Shown here piece after piece: positions 1-5,310 of a stretch of 5,310 nucleotides of DNA (positions within the stretch are counted from its first letter, which is position 1; each line of letters opens with the position of its first letter). Where the stretch lies: the NCBI GenBank assembly GCA_016649785.1, contig JAENXB010000197.1, forward strand, positions 1-5,310. The letters are read 5' to 3'. Under the pieces are notes generated by a model. That model saw only the letters and a list, made by a program, of their open reading frames with translations. It ran no database searches and had not been told where the DNA came from. The position numbers and the translations under genes were made by a program. Origin of the DNA: Flavobacteriaceae bacterium. Its GTDB lineage: Bacteria; Bacteroidota; Bacteroidia; Flavobacteriales; Flavobacteriaceae.

Positions 1-213
1 ATCCTGGGATTTTAATTCCTTCAGAAAAATTTTTGCTTTTAATTCAGATAAAAAATCGGTTATTTCTGAAGCTTTTAAATGTTCGGGATATTCTTCCTTT
101 ATAGATTTGTGTTCAACTATAAAAGGGATTTCCAGATCTTTTAGAAACTGATGTCTTCTCGGGGAACCGGAAGCTAAAATTATCCGGTGGTTTTTTAATT
201 TTTCTCTCAGCAT
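1..213 (-). CDS. maf: Maf family nucleoside triphosphate pyrophosphatase, N-terminal 71 residues (cut by window edge)
   Basis: Maf/HAM1-fold enzymes hydrolyse non-canonical or excess nucleoside triphosphates (dTTP, UTP, modified bases) to the monophosphate and pyrophosphate in the cytoplasm, and overexpression has been linked to septum inhibition. The visible 71 codons hold the family signature near the N-terminus: LASGSPRR at residues 13-20, whose Ser, Pro and paired Arg form the phosphate-binding loop. The stretch FLSELKAK (54-61) follows, and its Lys59 lines up with the catalytic Lys of E. coli YhdE. The family is normally about 190-200 aa, so nearly two thirds, including the catalytic Asp and Gln, lie beyond the left edge. 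The ATG at 213-211 is only 3 nt after the prenyltransferase stop codon, which indicates co-transcription and probably coupled translation. Substrate choice (dTTP/UTP versus m7GTP type) cannot be decided from this fragment. The family call is firm. Confidence 0.93.
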   Translation of the reverse strand, partial: MLREKLKNHRIILASGSPRRHQFLKDLEIPFIVEHKSIKEEYPEHLKASEITDFLSELKAKIFLKELKSQD

Positions 214-216
214 AGC

Positions 217-1134
217 TTAGATTAATATAAATTGAAAAAGTCCTATTGATAATAGTCCAAAGACCATTATTATTTTTAAAAGCGCACTTAAATTTGAATA
301 TTGAGCTTTTGTTTTTGCGGAAATCAGATTGATCAAAAAATAAAGCATCGGCGCAACAACAAACAAAAGTGCATAAAGTACCGAATATAAATTTTCAAAG
401 AGATAATCGTAAATATAGAATATAACTAATGTAAGTGGAATGATTCCCACCAGAAAAATGACCTTATTGGCGCGTTCTGCTCCAATTGCGATGGGAAGGG
501 AATTCCTGCCGGTATTATAATCTCCTGTTATATCTATCTGATCTTTTACCATTTCCCGCAACCAATTCAGCAAAAATGCGAATAAAGCGTAATCCAGTAA
601 AATGGAGAACATTATAGATTGGGTGAGTTGATTGGCAGAAGTTATGGCAGGGAACAAATCGAATAAACCCACAATTATTATGACCATTGCAACCAAACTG
701 CTGATAATTAAATTACCTATAATAAGCAATTGTTTGAGATAGGTGGCATACAAATATAAAAGTGCCGAAATAATTATAAATATTGCCGAGAATCCCGGCT
801 TTCCGATTAAATTTGAAAGGTAAAATCCAATTCCAACTCCAATAATAGTCAGGATCATATAACCGGTTTGTGCCGCTTTTACCGAAATTGTTGTTCCGAC
901 GATCTGCTTTTTTGTTTTGTTGATCCTATCGGTTTCTACATCATACACATCGTTGATTATATTGCCCGCAGCAGCGATGCATACAGTGGAAAAGCACAAC
1001 AAAAAGAAACTAAAATCACTCAGGGTAACCGCGATCCCAAAACTTTCAAATAAAGCGTATTTAATGAGGTATTGGGTAGCAATTATCAGCAATAAATTTT
1101 GATATCTTACCAATTTGAGCAAGGCTATGGACAT
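217..1134 (-). CDS. UbiA-family prenyltransferase, probable (di)geranylgeranylglyceryl phosphate synthase type
   Basis: Integral membrane prenyltransferase of 305 aa, a normal length for UbiA enzymes, with about eight or nine hydrophobic helices. The two Mg2+-diphosphate-binding sites are visible. The first is NDVYDVETD at 61-69 (NDxxDxxxD) followed by RINKTKKQ. The second is REMVKDQIDITGD at 193-205 followed by NTGRNSLPIAIG. The REMVKDxxDxxGDxxxGxxSLP form resembles archaeal DGGGP synthases and some MenA-like enzymes more than UbiA or haem O synthase. From memory, flavobacterial homologues are commonly annotated geranylgeranylglycerol-phosphate geranylgeranyltransferase. The likely reaction is therefore transfer of a polyprenyl group from its diphosphate to a lipid acceptor at the inner membrane; the acceptor is inference. 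The ATG at 1134-1132 lies 17 nt after the SMR stop and has no Shine-Dalgarno. The gene ends 3 nt before maf. Quinone prenylation (MenA/UbiA role) is the main alternative. Family is certain; substrate is not. Confidence 0.9.
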   Translation of the reverse strand: MSIALLKLVRYQNLLLIIATQYLIKYALFESFGIAVTLSDFSFFLLCFSTVCIAAAGNIINDVYDVETDRINKTKKQIVGTTISVKAAQTGYMILTIIGVGIGFYLSNLIGKPGFSAIFIIISALLYLYATYLKQLLIIGNLIISSLVAMVIIIVGLFDLFPAITSANQLTQSIMFSILLDYALFAFLLNWLREMVKDQIDITGDYNTGRNSLPIAIGAERANKVIFLVGIIPLTLVIFYIYDYLFENLYSVLYALLFVVAPMLYFLINLISAKTKAQYSNLSALLKIIMVFGLLSIGLFQFILI

Positions 1135-1151
1135 AAAAGGAAAAATTGAAA

Positions 1152-1478
1152 TTAGTTGGATACAAATTTTAATCCTACCAGGGAAATAATGAGTGTTGAT
1201 AAAAAGAATAATCTCCAGAAATAAACAGGCTCTTTAAAAACCAGGATCCCCAGCAAGACGGTTCCCACAGCGCCAATTCCGGTCCAAACCGCATAAGCAG
1301 TTCCAATAGGAAGGCTTTGGGTAGCTTTATACAATAAGATCATGCTTATGGAAAGCGAAATTAAAAAGCCAAACATCCAGAAGTTGGAGGTTGTTCCGGT
1401 AGAAAATTTGGCTTTCCCCAGGCAAAATGCAAATCCCACCTCAAATAAACCCGCTATTATCAAGATAAACCAATTCAT
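1152..1478 (-). CDS. sugE: Small multidrug resistance (SMR) family exporter, SugE/Gdx-like
   Basis: A 108-aa protein with four predicted helices (about 3-20, 33-51, 60-80, 88-105), the exact size and layout of SMR proton antiporters, which work as dual-topology dimers in the inner membrane. The membrane-embedded proton/substrate Glu is E13 in IAGLFEVGFA. The blocks SLPIGTAYAVWTGIGAVG (55-72) and GLKFVS near the C-terminus match the SugE/Gdx branch (guanidinium exporters) much better than EmrE/QacE. Aligning by eye with E. coli SugE, the substrate-site residues Ser42, Tyr59 and Trp62 correspond to S45, Y62 and W65 here, but Trp16 is replaced by Phe16. Guanidinium export is therefore plausible but not assured. 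The start overlaps the kdsC stop by 4 nt (ATGA), implying translational coupling. No guanidine riboswitch can precede it, since the upstream DNA is coding. Single gene, with no paired SMR partner beside it. Confidence 0.92.
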   Translation of the reverse strand: MNWFILIIAGLFEVGFAFCLGKAKFSTGTTSNFWMFGFLISLSISMILLYKATQSLPIGTAYAVWTGIGAVGTVLLGILVFKEPVYFWRLFFLSTLIISLVGLKFVSN

Positions 1479-1996
1479 TCTATAATGTCGTTATTCAGCC
1501 ATTTTCCCTGCACTTTTAAAACCTGCTCAATTACATCGCGCACACAACCTTTTCCGCCTTTTTTATGAGAAACATATCTGCTTATTTCCTTTATTTCTGC
1601 TGCAGCATCCTGAGGACAACAAGGCATTCCCACCAGTTTCATAACATATAGATCGGGGATGTCATCTCCCATATAAAGCACATTTTCCGCTTTCAGGCCA
1701 TAAATATCCAGAAATTCATCCAGCTGTTCCACTTTATCCTGTACTCCAAGGAATATATTTGTAAGGCCCAAATTTCTCAACCGGGATCGAACCCCTTCAT
1801 TTGTTCCCCCAGAGATAATACATATTGTGTAACCTTTTTGTTGGGCAGCTTTTAAAGCAAAGCCATCCCTCATATTCATGGTACGCAATAATTCACCTTT
1901 TGTGTTTACCTGAATAGTGCCATCAGTTAATACACCATCAACATCAAAAACAAAAGTGTTGATTTGATTTAAATATTCTTTATAATTCTTTTCCAT
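1475..1996 (-). CDS. kdsC: HAD-superfamily phosphatase, 3-deoxy-D-manno-octulosonate 8-phosphate phosphatase (KdsC) type
   Basis: Cytoplasmic C0-type HAD phosphatase of 173 aa, a capless enzyme expected to be tetrameric, which would release Kdo from Kdo-8-phosphate for lipopolysaccharide inner core synthesis. All HAD motifs are visible: FDVDGVLTDG (17-26; nucleophile D18 and acid/base D20), IISGG with Ser62, Lys88 in GVQDK, and MGDDIPD (109-115) for Mg2+. The C-terminal tail GGKGCVRDVIEQVL (147-160) matches the GGxGxxRE/D tail that KdsC proteins insert into the neighbouring active site. One position differs from E. coli KdsC: the ITGR Arg is Gly here (ISGG), a form I recall as common in Bacteroidota homologues. 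KDN-9-phosphate or a related sugar-acid phosphate is therefore a possible alternative substrate. The ATG lies 17 nt inside the end of the DUF2520 gene and the stop overlaps the next start, so translation is probably coupled on both sides. No Shine-Dalgarno is present. Confidence 0.9.
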   Translation of the reverse strand: MEKNYKEYLNQINTFVFDVDGVLTDGTIQVNTKGELLRTMNMRDGFALKAAQQKGYTICIISGGTNEGVRSRLRNLGLTNIFLGVQDKVEQLDEFLDIYGLKAENVLYMGDDIPDLYVMKLVGMPCCPQDAAAEIKEISRYVSHKKGGKGCVRDVIEQVLKVQGKWLNNDIIE

Positions 1997-2741
1997 GGAG
2001 GTTTTGAATTGATCCGGTTAATATTTTATATATTTTTTGTTGTTCTTCATTTAATAGTTCCAGATGTGAATTGATTACTTCCAGATCATTTCGCTTTGCA
2101 GGACCTGTTTGCGCTTCTTTTGGGCTAAGATCAATAATTTTGGATGCTGTTTCCAAAATTAACGGGTGTAAAATTTCAAAAGGAATTTTATTTCTCGTGC
2201 AAATTTCCTGCCCTTCAGTATATAAATAATTCACAAAATTACTGACAAATACTGCGGCCACATGCAATACTTTTCGCTGTTCGGAGGAAATTTTGTACAC
2301 CTTGATAGTAATTTCCAGTGCAAGCTGTTCCAAAATTTGCAGATCAACTTCATTATTGGCCTCAATACAAATCGGGATATTTTTGAAATCCACGGTTTTG
2401 TTTTTGGAAAAGGTTTGCAGTGGATAGAACACGCCAAATTTTTCAAAATTGCTATAAACGCTCATCGGGGTTGCCCCGGAAGTGTGTACTACCAAAGCGT
2501 TTTTATAAATCAATTTTTTTGCAAGTACAGGGATTACATCGTCCTTAAGAGCAACTAAATAAATATCGGCCGGAACTACTTCTGCTAAATTGGTCGTTGT
2601 ATTCGTTTTTTCTTTAAAAAAATCAAGGCTTTCGGGTTTGTGGTTATACACCTGTACCACCTTAAATTTTTCGGCTTTTAATAAAGCTTTAAACAAATGT
2701 GTGGCTAAATTTCCAGTGCCAAAAAGTACTATGCTGATCAT
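1980..2741 (-). CDS. Rossmann-like / DUF2520 domain protein, putative NAD(P)-dependent oxidoreductase
   Basis: A 253-aa cytoplasmic protein with the two-domain plan of the Rossmann-like plus DUF2520 family, distantly related to pyrroline-5-carboxylate reductase and 6-phosphogluconate dehydrogenase-type enzymes. The N-terminal dinucleotide-binding fold opens with VLFGTGNLATHL (5-16; GxGN loop). It continues through LVALKDD (62-68), VVHTSGATP (84-92) and YPLQTFSK (106-113), the blocks lining the cofactor cleft. The all-helical C-terminal DUF2520 half contains LHVAAVFVSNFVNYL (159-173) and QTGPAKRND (211-219), both highly characteristic. The substrate of this family is not established, so none is assigned. 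It is the first gene of the leftward cluster. The ATG at 2741-2739 was chosen because the GxGN motif begins eight residues later, which is the normal spacing. The 3' end overlaps kdsC by 17 nt in another frame. The family is clear; the reaction is unknown. Confidence 0.88.
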   Translation of the reverse strand: MISIVLFGTGNLATHLFKALLKAEKFKVVQVYNHKPESLDFFKEKTNTTTNLAEVVPADIYLVALKDDVIPVLAKKLIYKNALVVHTSGATPMSVYSNFEKFGVFYPLQTFSKNKTVDFKNIPICIEANNEVDLQILEQLALEITIKVYKISSEQRKVLHVAAVFVSNFVNYLYTEGQEICTRNKIPFEILHPLILETASKIIDLSPKEAQTGPAKRNDLEVINSHLELLNEEQQKIYKILTGSIQNLHGKEL

Positions 2742-2863
2742 TTGGCTAAATTACCATAAATTATACGTTTTAAATTAACATTTGTTTCAGGGAATTGAAT
2801 TCTGTATTTTAATGGTAAATACTTAATTTTTGTTAAATTTGTTCCACTTTAAAATAATCTTAA
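2742..2863. promoter_or_regulatory. Divergent AT-rich intergenic region between the DUF2520 gene and ccsA
   Basis: These 122 nt separate two outward-facing start codons, so promoters for both transcripts must lie here or just inside the genes. It is strongly AT-rich. On the leftward strand a TATAAT hexamer occupies 2765-2760, about 20 nt before the DUF2520 ATG, but no good -35/-33 partner is present at the usual distance, so that assignment is weak. A 7-nt inverted pair (TTACCAT at 2751-2757, ATGGTAA at 2812-2818) lies 54 nt apart; in sequence this rich in A and T it may be chance. No hairpin terminator or riboswitch-like fold is apparent. Confidence 0.6.
2812..2841 (+). promoter_or_regulatory. 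Candidate Bacteroidota sigma-A promoter for ccsA
   Basis: TAAATTTG at 2834-2841 is a full match to the Bacteroidota -7 consensus TAnnTTTG. The -33 position holds ATG at 2812-2814 rather than TTG, with a 19-nt spacer, so that half is imperfect. The element would place the transcript start near 2846-2848, giving a short leader of about 16-18 nt before the ATG at 2864. The leader reads A/T-rich just before the start, as is usual for ribosome binding in this phylum. Location and spacing are plausible; there is no direct proof. Confidence 0.45.
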
Positions 2864-5310
2864 ATGCAAAATAAAATAGCGTCTGTCCTATTCTCTACCC
2901 GAATTATGGCAGTCTTGTTCATTGTCTTCGCAATTGCAATGGCCTTGGGAACTTTCATAGAAAGTTTTTATACCATTGAAACAGCTCGTGTTTTAATTTA
3001 TAATACCTGGTGGTTTGAGGGGATCATGCTGTTTTTTGTAATAAACTTTGCAGGAAATATTTATCGATATAAACTTCATAAAAGGGAAAAATGGTCGTCT
3101 CTTTTAATTCACCTTTCTTTTCTTCTTATTTTAATTGGTGCTTTTGTAACCAGATATATTAGTTATGAGGGAATAATGCCAATTAGGGAAGGAGCTGTTT
3201 CCAATACTTTTATTTCTGACCAAACCTTTCTTACGGCTTATATAGATGGAGAAATAGATGGAGAACCCCTTAGAAGACTGGTTGAAGAACCGGTGCTTTT
3301 TGCACCTGAAACAGAAAACGATTTTACCATCAATACCGATTATAACAAGCAACCTGTTAGTATTGAGGTAATTAATTTTATTAACGGAGCTAAAGAGGGA
3401 ATAGTTCCGAGTGATAATGGTGAAAATTATCTGAAAATAGTTGAGGCAGGCGATGGAAGCCGGCATGATTACTATTTAAAAGAAGGAGAGGTTACCAATA
3501 TACACAATATACTTTTTGCGCTTAATGCTCCCACTGAAGGAGCTATTAATTTTAGCGTAAATGAAGCGGATGCAACCTATAAAATATCCACACCCTTTAA
3601 GGGGAATTTTATGCGAATGGCTGATAAATTAGAGGGGGAAGTCACTACCGATAGTTTGCAACCTTTTATGCTGAGATCATTATACACCATGGAAGGAACT
3701 CAATTTGTAGTCCCGAAACCTATGATTCGCGGGGTGTTTGATGTTATGCCCACAGGAGAAAAATCTCAGGGACAACCAAATGCTGTTTCTTTAAAAGTTA
3801 CAACCGGAGGGGAATCTAAAATTATAAATATGCTTGGTGGGAAAGGGATCATAAATCCACCAAAAGATCTTCAGGTGGGTGGTTTGGATTTTCATTTGGC
3901 CTATGGGTCTAAAGTCAAGAAATTGCCTTTTTCAATAAAACTCAACGATTTTGTCGCAGAAAAATATCCCGGAACCGAAAGCAATCCTTCCCCAAGTTAT
4001 GCTTCCTTTAAAAGTAAAGTTGAAATTATTGAAGAAAACGGAAAAACCTGGCCTTATGAAATTTTTATGAACCACGTTTTGGATCTGGAAGGTTACAGAT
4101 TTTTTCAGGCTTCTTTTGATCCTGATGAAAAAGGGACCATTCTTTCTGTAAATCACGATTATTGGGGAACCTGGATCACCTATATTGGATATACCTTATT
4201 GTATTTAGGATTAATGCTCATCTTGTTTGATAAAGGAAGCCGTTTTGGAAAATTAAAAGTAAAACTTGATGAAGTGAAAGCTAAAAAAGCGAAATTAATC
4301 ACGTTCCTGACCATTCTGATGTTAACAGGAACCGGATTTGCACAGGTTGATCAACAGGAGCACAATCATCAAAATTCCAAAAAATCGGAGATCGATTCAA
4401 TTTTGAACGCGAATGTAATAAACCCGGAACATGCGGCAAAATTTGGAAAACTGGTTATCCAGGATGCCGGGGGCCGGATGAAACCCGCAAATACCTTTGC
4501 CTCAGAACTGATACGGAAACTGAGTAAAAAAACATCTTATGAAGGTTTAAATTCAGATCAGATCCTGGTCTCCATGACCGGAAATCCAGCCTTGTGGTAC
4601 AATGTGCCGATAATTTACGTAAAGCCCAATAACGACAGCATACGGCATATTACCGGAGTGAGTGTAGATCAAAAATACCTCGCCATGACCGATTTCTTCG
4701 ACAATACCGGTGGGTATAAATTGACGCCTTATTTGGAAAAAACATATCAGGCAGCTGTGCCAGATCAATTTCAAAAGGATTTTATAGAAACAGACAGAAA
4801 GGTAAATTTGCTGTTCAATGCTTTACAGGGAAAAATGCTTCGTATTTTCCCTATTCCGGGAGACCAAAATAATAAATGGGTTGCCTACCGGGATGTTCCT
4901 AAAGTTGGTTTTAAAGGAGTAGATTCCTTATATGCCCGGCAAATATTGCCTTTATACATGAATACTTTGCGCGAAGCATCAACATCCGGCGATTATACCC
5001 AATCTAATGAGTTATTGCAAAGCATCCATGGTTTTCAGAAGAAATTTGGAGCAGAGGTGATCCCATCAGAAAGTAAAATTGATGCTGAAATAGCTTATAA
5101 TAAATATGATATTTTCAGGAGTTTGTACCTGTGGTATATGCTTGCCGGAGTGATAATGCTTATTCTTGTGATATCGCAAATTTTTAAGGATAGCAAATTT
5201 ATACGGATCCTCATTAAAATAAGTGCCATTTCAGTTTTATTGCTGTTTGTATTGCACACTATGGGCTTAGGTGCCAGGTGGTATATTTCAGGACATGCTC
5301 CCTGGAGTGA
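2864..5310 (+). CDS. ccsA: ResB-CcsA fusion, System II cytochrome c biogenesis protein (5' 815 codons; runs off the right edge)
   Basis: This frame stays open from the ATG at 2864 to the last base. System II proteins carry haem across the inner membrane, keep it reduced and attach it to CXXCH apocytochromes outside. Predicted layout: helices 1-3 at about 15-36, 51-66 and 79-97, the third bearing His83, a likely conserved ResB haem-ligand His; the motif YEGIMPIREG (101-110); a long periplasmic ResB domain ending FFQASFDPDE and NHDYWG (His431); helix 4 at 434-455; a Lys-rich cytoplasmic linker; helix 5 at 477-493; a second periplasmic domain about 494-752 with HAAKFGKL (523-530) and QDAGGRMKPANT (533-544); then helices at about 753-774 and 782-800, with His798 and the CcsA signature RWYISGHAPW (805-814). 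The CcsA WWD haem-handling domain should follow outside the window; full-length relatives are, from memory, about 1,050 aa. Charge distribution obeys the positive-inside rule. The gene is transcribed divergently from the leftward operon. Confidence 0.93.
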   Translation, partial: MQNKIASVLFSTRIMAVLFIVFAIAMALGTFIESFYTIETARVLIYNTWWFEGIMLFFVINFAGNIYRYKLHKREKWSSLLIHLSFLLILIGAFVTRYISYEGIMPIREGAVSNTFISDQTFLTAYIDGEIDGEPLRRLVEEPVLFAPETENDFTINTDYNKQPVSIEVINFINGAKEGIVPSDNGENYLKIVEAGDGSRHDYYLKEGEVTNIHNILFALNAPTEGAINFSVNEADATYKISTPFKGNFMRMADKLEGEVTTDSLQPFMLRSLYTMEGTQFVVPKPMIRGVFDVMPTGEKSQGQPNAVSLKVTTGGESKIINMLGGKGIINPPKDLQVGGLDFHLAYGSKVKKLPFSIKLNDFVAEKYPGTESNPSPSYASFKSKVEIIEENGKTWPYEIFMNHVLDLEGYRFFQASFDPDEKGTILSVNHDYWGTWITYIGYTLLYLGLMLILFDKGSRFGKLKVKLDEVKAKKAKLITFLTILMLTGTGFAQVDQQEHNHQNSKKSEIDSILNANVINPEHAAKFGKLVIQDAGGRMKPANTFASELIRKLSKKTSYEGLNSDQILVSMTGNPALWYNVPIIYVKPNNDSIRHITGVSVDQKYLAMTDFFDNTGGYKLTPYLEKTYQAAVPDQFQKDFIETDRKVNLLFNALQGKMLRIFPIPGDQNNKWVAYRDVPKVGFKGVDSLYARQILPLYMNTLREASTSGDYTQSNELLQSIHGFQKKFGAEVIPSESKIDAEIAYNKYDIFRSLYLWYMLAGVIMLILVISQIFKDSKFIRILIKISAISVLLLFVLHTMGLGARWYISGHAPWS
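3242..3265 (+). repeat. Perfect 12-nt tandem duplication inside ccsA
   Basis: ATAGATGGAGAA occurs twice back to back (3242-3253 and 3254-3265). The unit is a multiple of three and lies in frame, so it encodes IDGE-IDGE at residues 127-134, in the ResB periplasmic domain soon after the third helix. The identity of both copies at every base suggests a recent slippage duplication rather than an old protein repeat. Confidence 0.9.

Larger units (their letters stand above)
1..2741 (-). other. Predicted five-gene operon: DUF2520 - kdsC - sugE-like - prenyltransferase - maf
   Basis: All five genes run leftward with junctions of -17, -4, +17 and +3 nt, leaving no space for internal terminators and little for promoters. 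A single transcript starting in the 2742-2863 gap is the simplest reading. None of the starts has a GGAGG-like Shine-Dalgarno, so the overlaps may matter for ribosome handover. The products are functionally mixed (envelope sugar, lipid prenylation, export, nucleotide clean-up), so shared growth-linked expression is more likely than a shared pathway. The left end of the operon is outside the window. Confidence 0.75.

Noticed and set aside
868..1102. Two overlapping forward-strand open frames of about 61 codons
   Set aside because: They lie antisense to the well-supported prenyltransferase gene, show no family motif and have no recognisable promoter.
1135..1151. Possible terminator between the SMR and prenyltransferase genes
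   Set aside because: The 17-nt gap has a run of T on the transcript strand but no stem-loop before it.
1997..2001. GGAGG next to the kdsC start codon
   Set aside because: It is on the forward strand; on the coding strand it reads CCTCC and touches the ATG, so it cannot act as a Shine-Dalgarno.
2262..2558. Forward-strand open frame of 98 codons
   Set aside because: It is antisense to the DUF2520 gene, whose motifs cover the same bases; the protein is unrecognisable and Cys/Phe-rich as expected for a shadow frame.
3131..3466. Reverse-strand open frame of 111 codons
   Set aside because: It lies wholly inside the ResB domain of ccsA on the opposite strand and its translation has no recognisable features. 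The forward frame through the same bases is clearly coding.
4256..4350. Possible boundary between two separate genes (ResB, then an exported protein) at the signal-peptide-like helix
   Set aside because: The frame is continuous with no stop codon or frameshift, and fused ResB-CcsA proteins are known, so it is one gene in this window.
3932..4774. Two reverse-strand open frames (3932-4156 and 4553-4774)
   Set aside because: Both are antisense to conserved parts of the ResB-CcsA frame and look like random translations.

Overview
The window looks like ordinary chromosomal sequence from a member of the Bacteroidota, most likely class Flavobacteriia (Gramella/Zunongwangia-like). The base composition is AT-rich. 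None of the six visible start codons has a Shine-Dalgarno GGAGG in front of it. The forward gene has a Bacteroidota-type -7 element (TAnnTTTG). The gene set (Maf, archaeal-lipid-type UbiA prenyltransferase, KdsC-type phosphatase, Rossmann/DUF2520 protein, and a divergent giant ResB-CcsA) is, from memory, a familiar flavobacterial neighbourhood. The taxonomic call is inference; no rRNA or other marker is present.

Reverse strand, 1-2741: five genes packed head to tail and read right to left. They are a Rossmann-DUF2520 protein (2741-1980), a KdsC-like HAD phosphatase (1996-1475, overlapping the previous gene by 17 nt), an SMR/SugE-type small exporter (1478-1152, ATGA overlap), a UbiA-family prenyltransferase (1134-217, after a 17-nt gap) and a Maf nucleotide pyrophosphatase (from 213, after a 3-nt gap, cut by the left edge). 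There is no room for internal terminators, so the set is very probably one transcript. Its products touch the cell envelope (Kdo for LPS, prenylated lipid, small-cation export) and nucleotide-pool hygiene. No single pathway ties all five together.

2742-2863: a 122-nt AT-rich divergent intergenic region that must carry promoters for both directions. Only the rightward one gives a reasonable motif match.

Forward strand, 2864-5310: one uninterrupted reading frame of 815 codons that runs off the right edge without a stop. It encodes the first roughly three quarters of a ResB-CcsA fusion, the System II cytochrome c haem-ligation machine. In order it shows a ResB part with four membrane helices and a large periplasmic domain, a signal-peptide-like fifth helix, a second periplasmic domain, and the first helices of CcsA, ending inside the conserved RWYISGHAPW stretch. 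A perfect 12-nt tandem duplication lies in the ResB part.

I found no RNA genes, mobile elements, CRISPR arrays, terminators or phage signals. Nothing here convincingly amounts to a new biological system. The points most worth a second look are the archaeal-type prenyltransferase, the Phe replacing Trp in the SugE active site, and the unassigned periplasmic domain embedded in the cytochrome c biogenesis protein.
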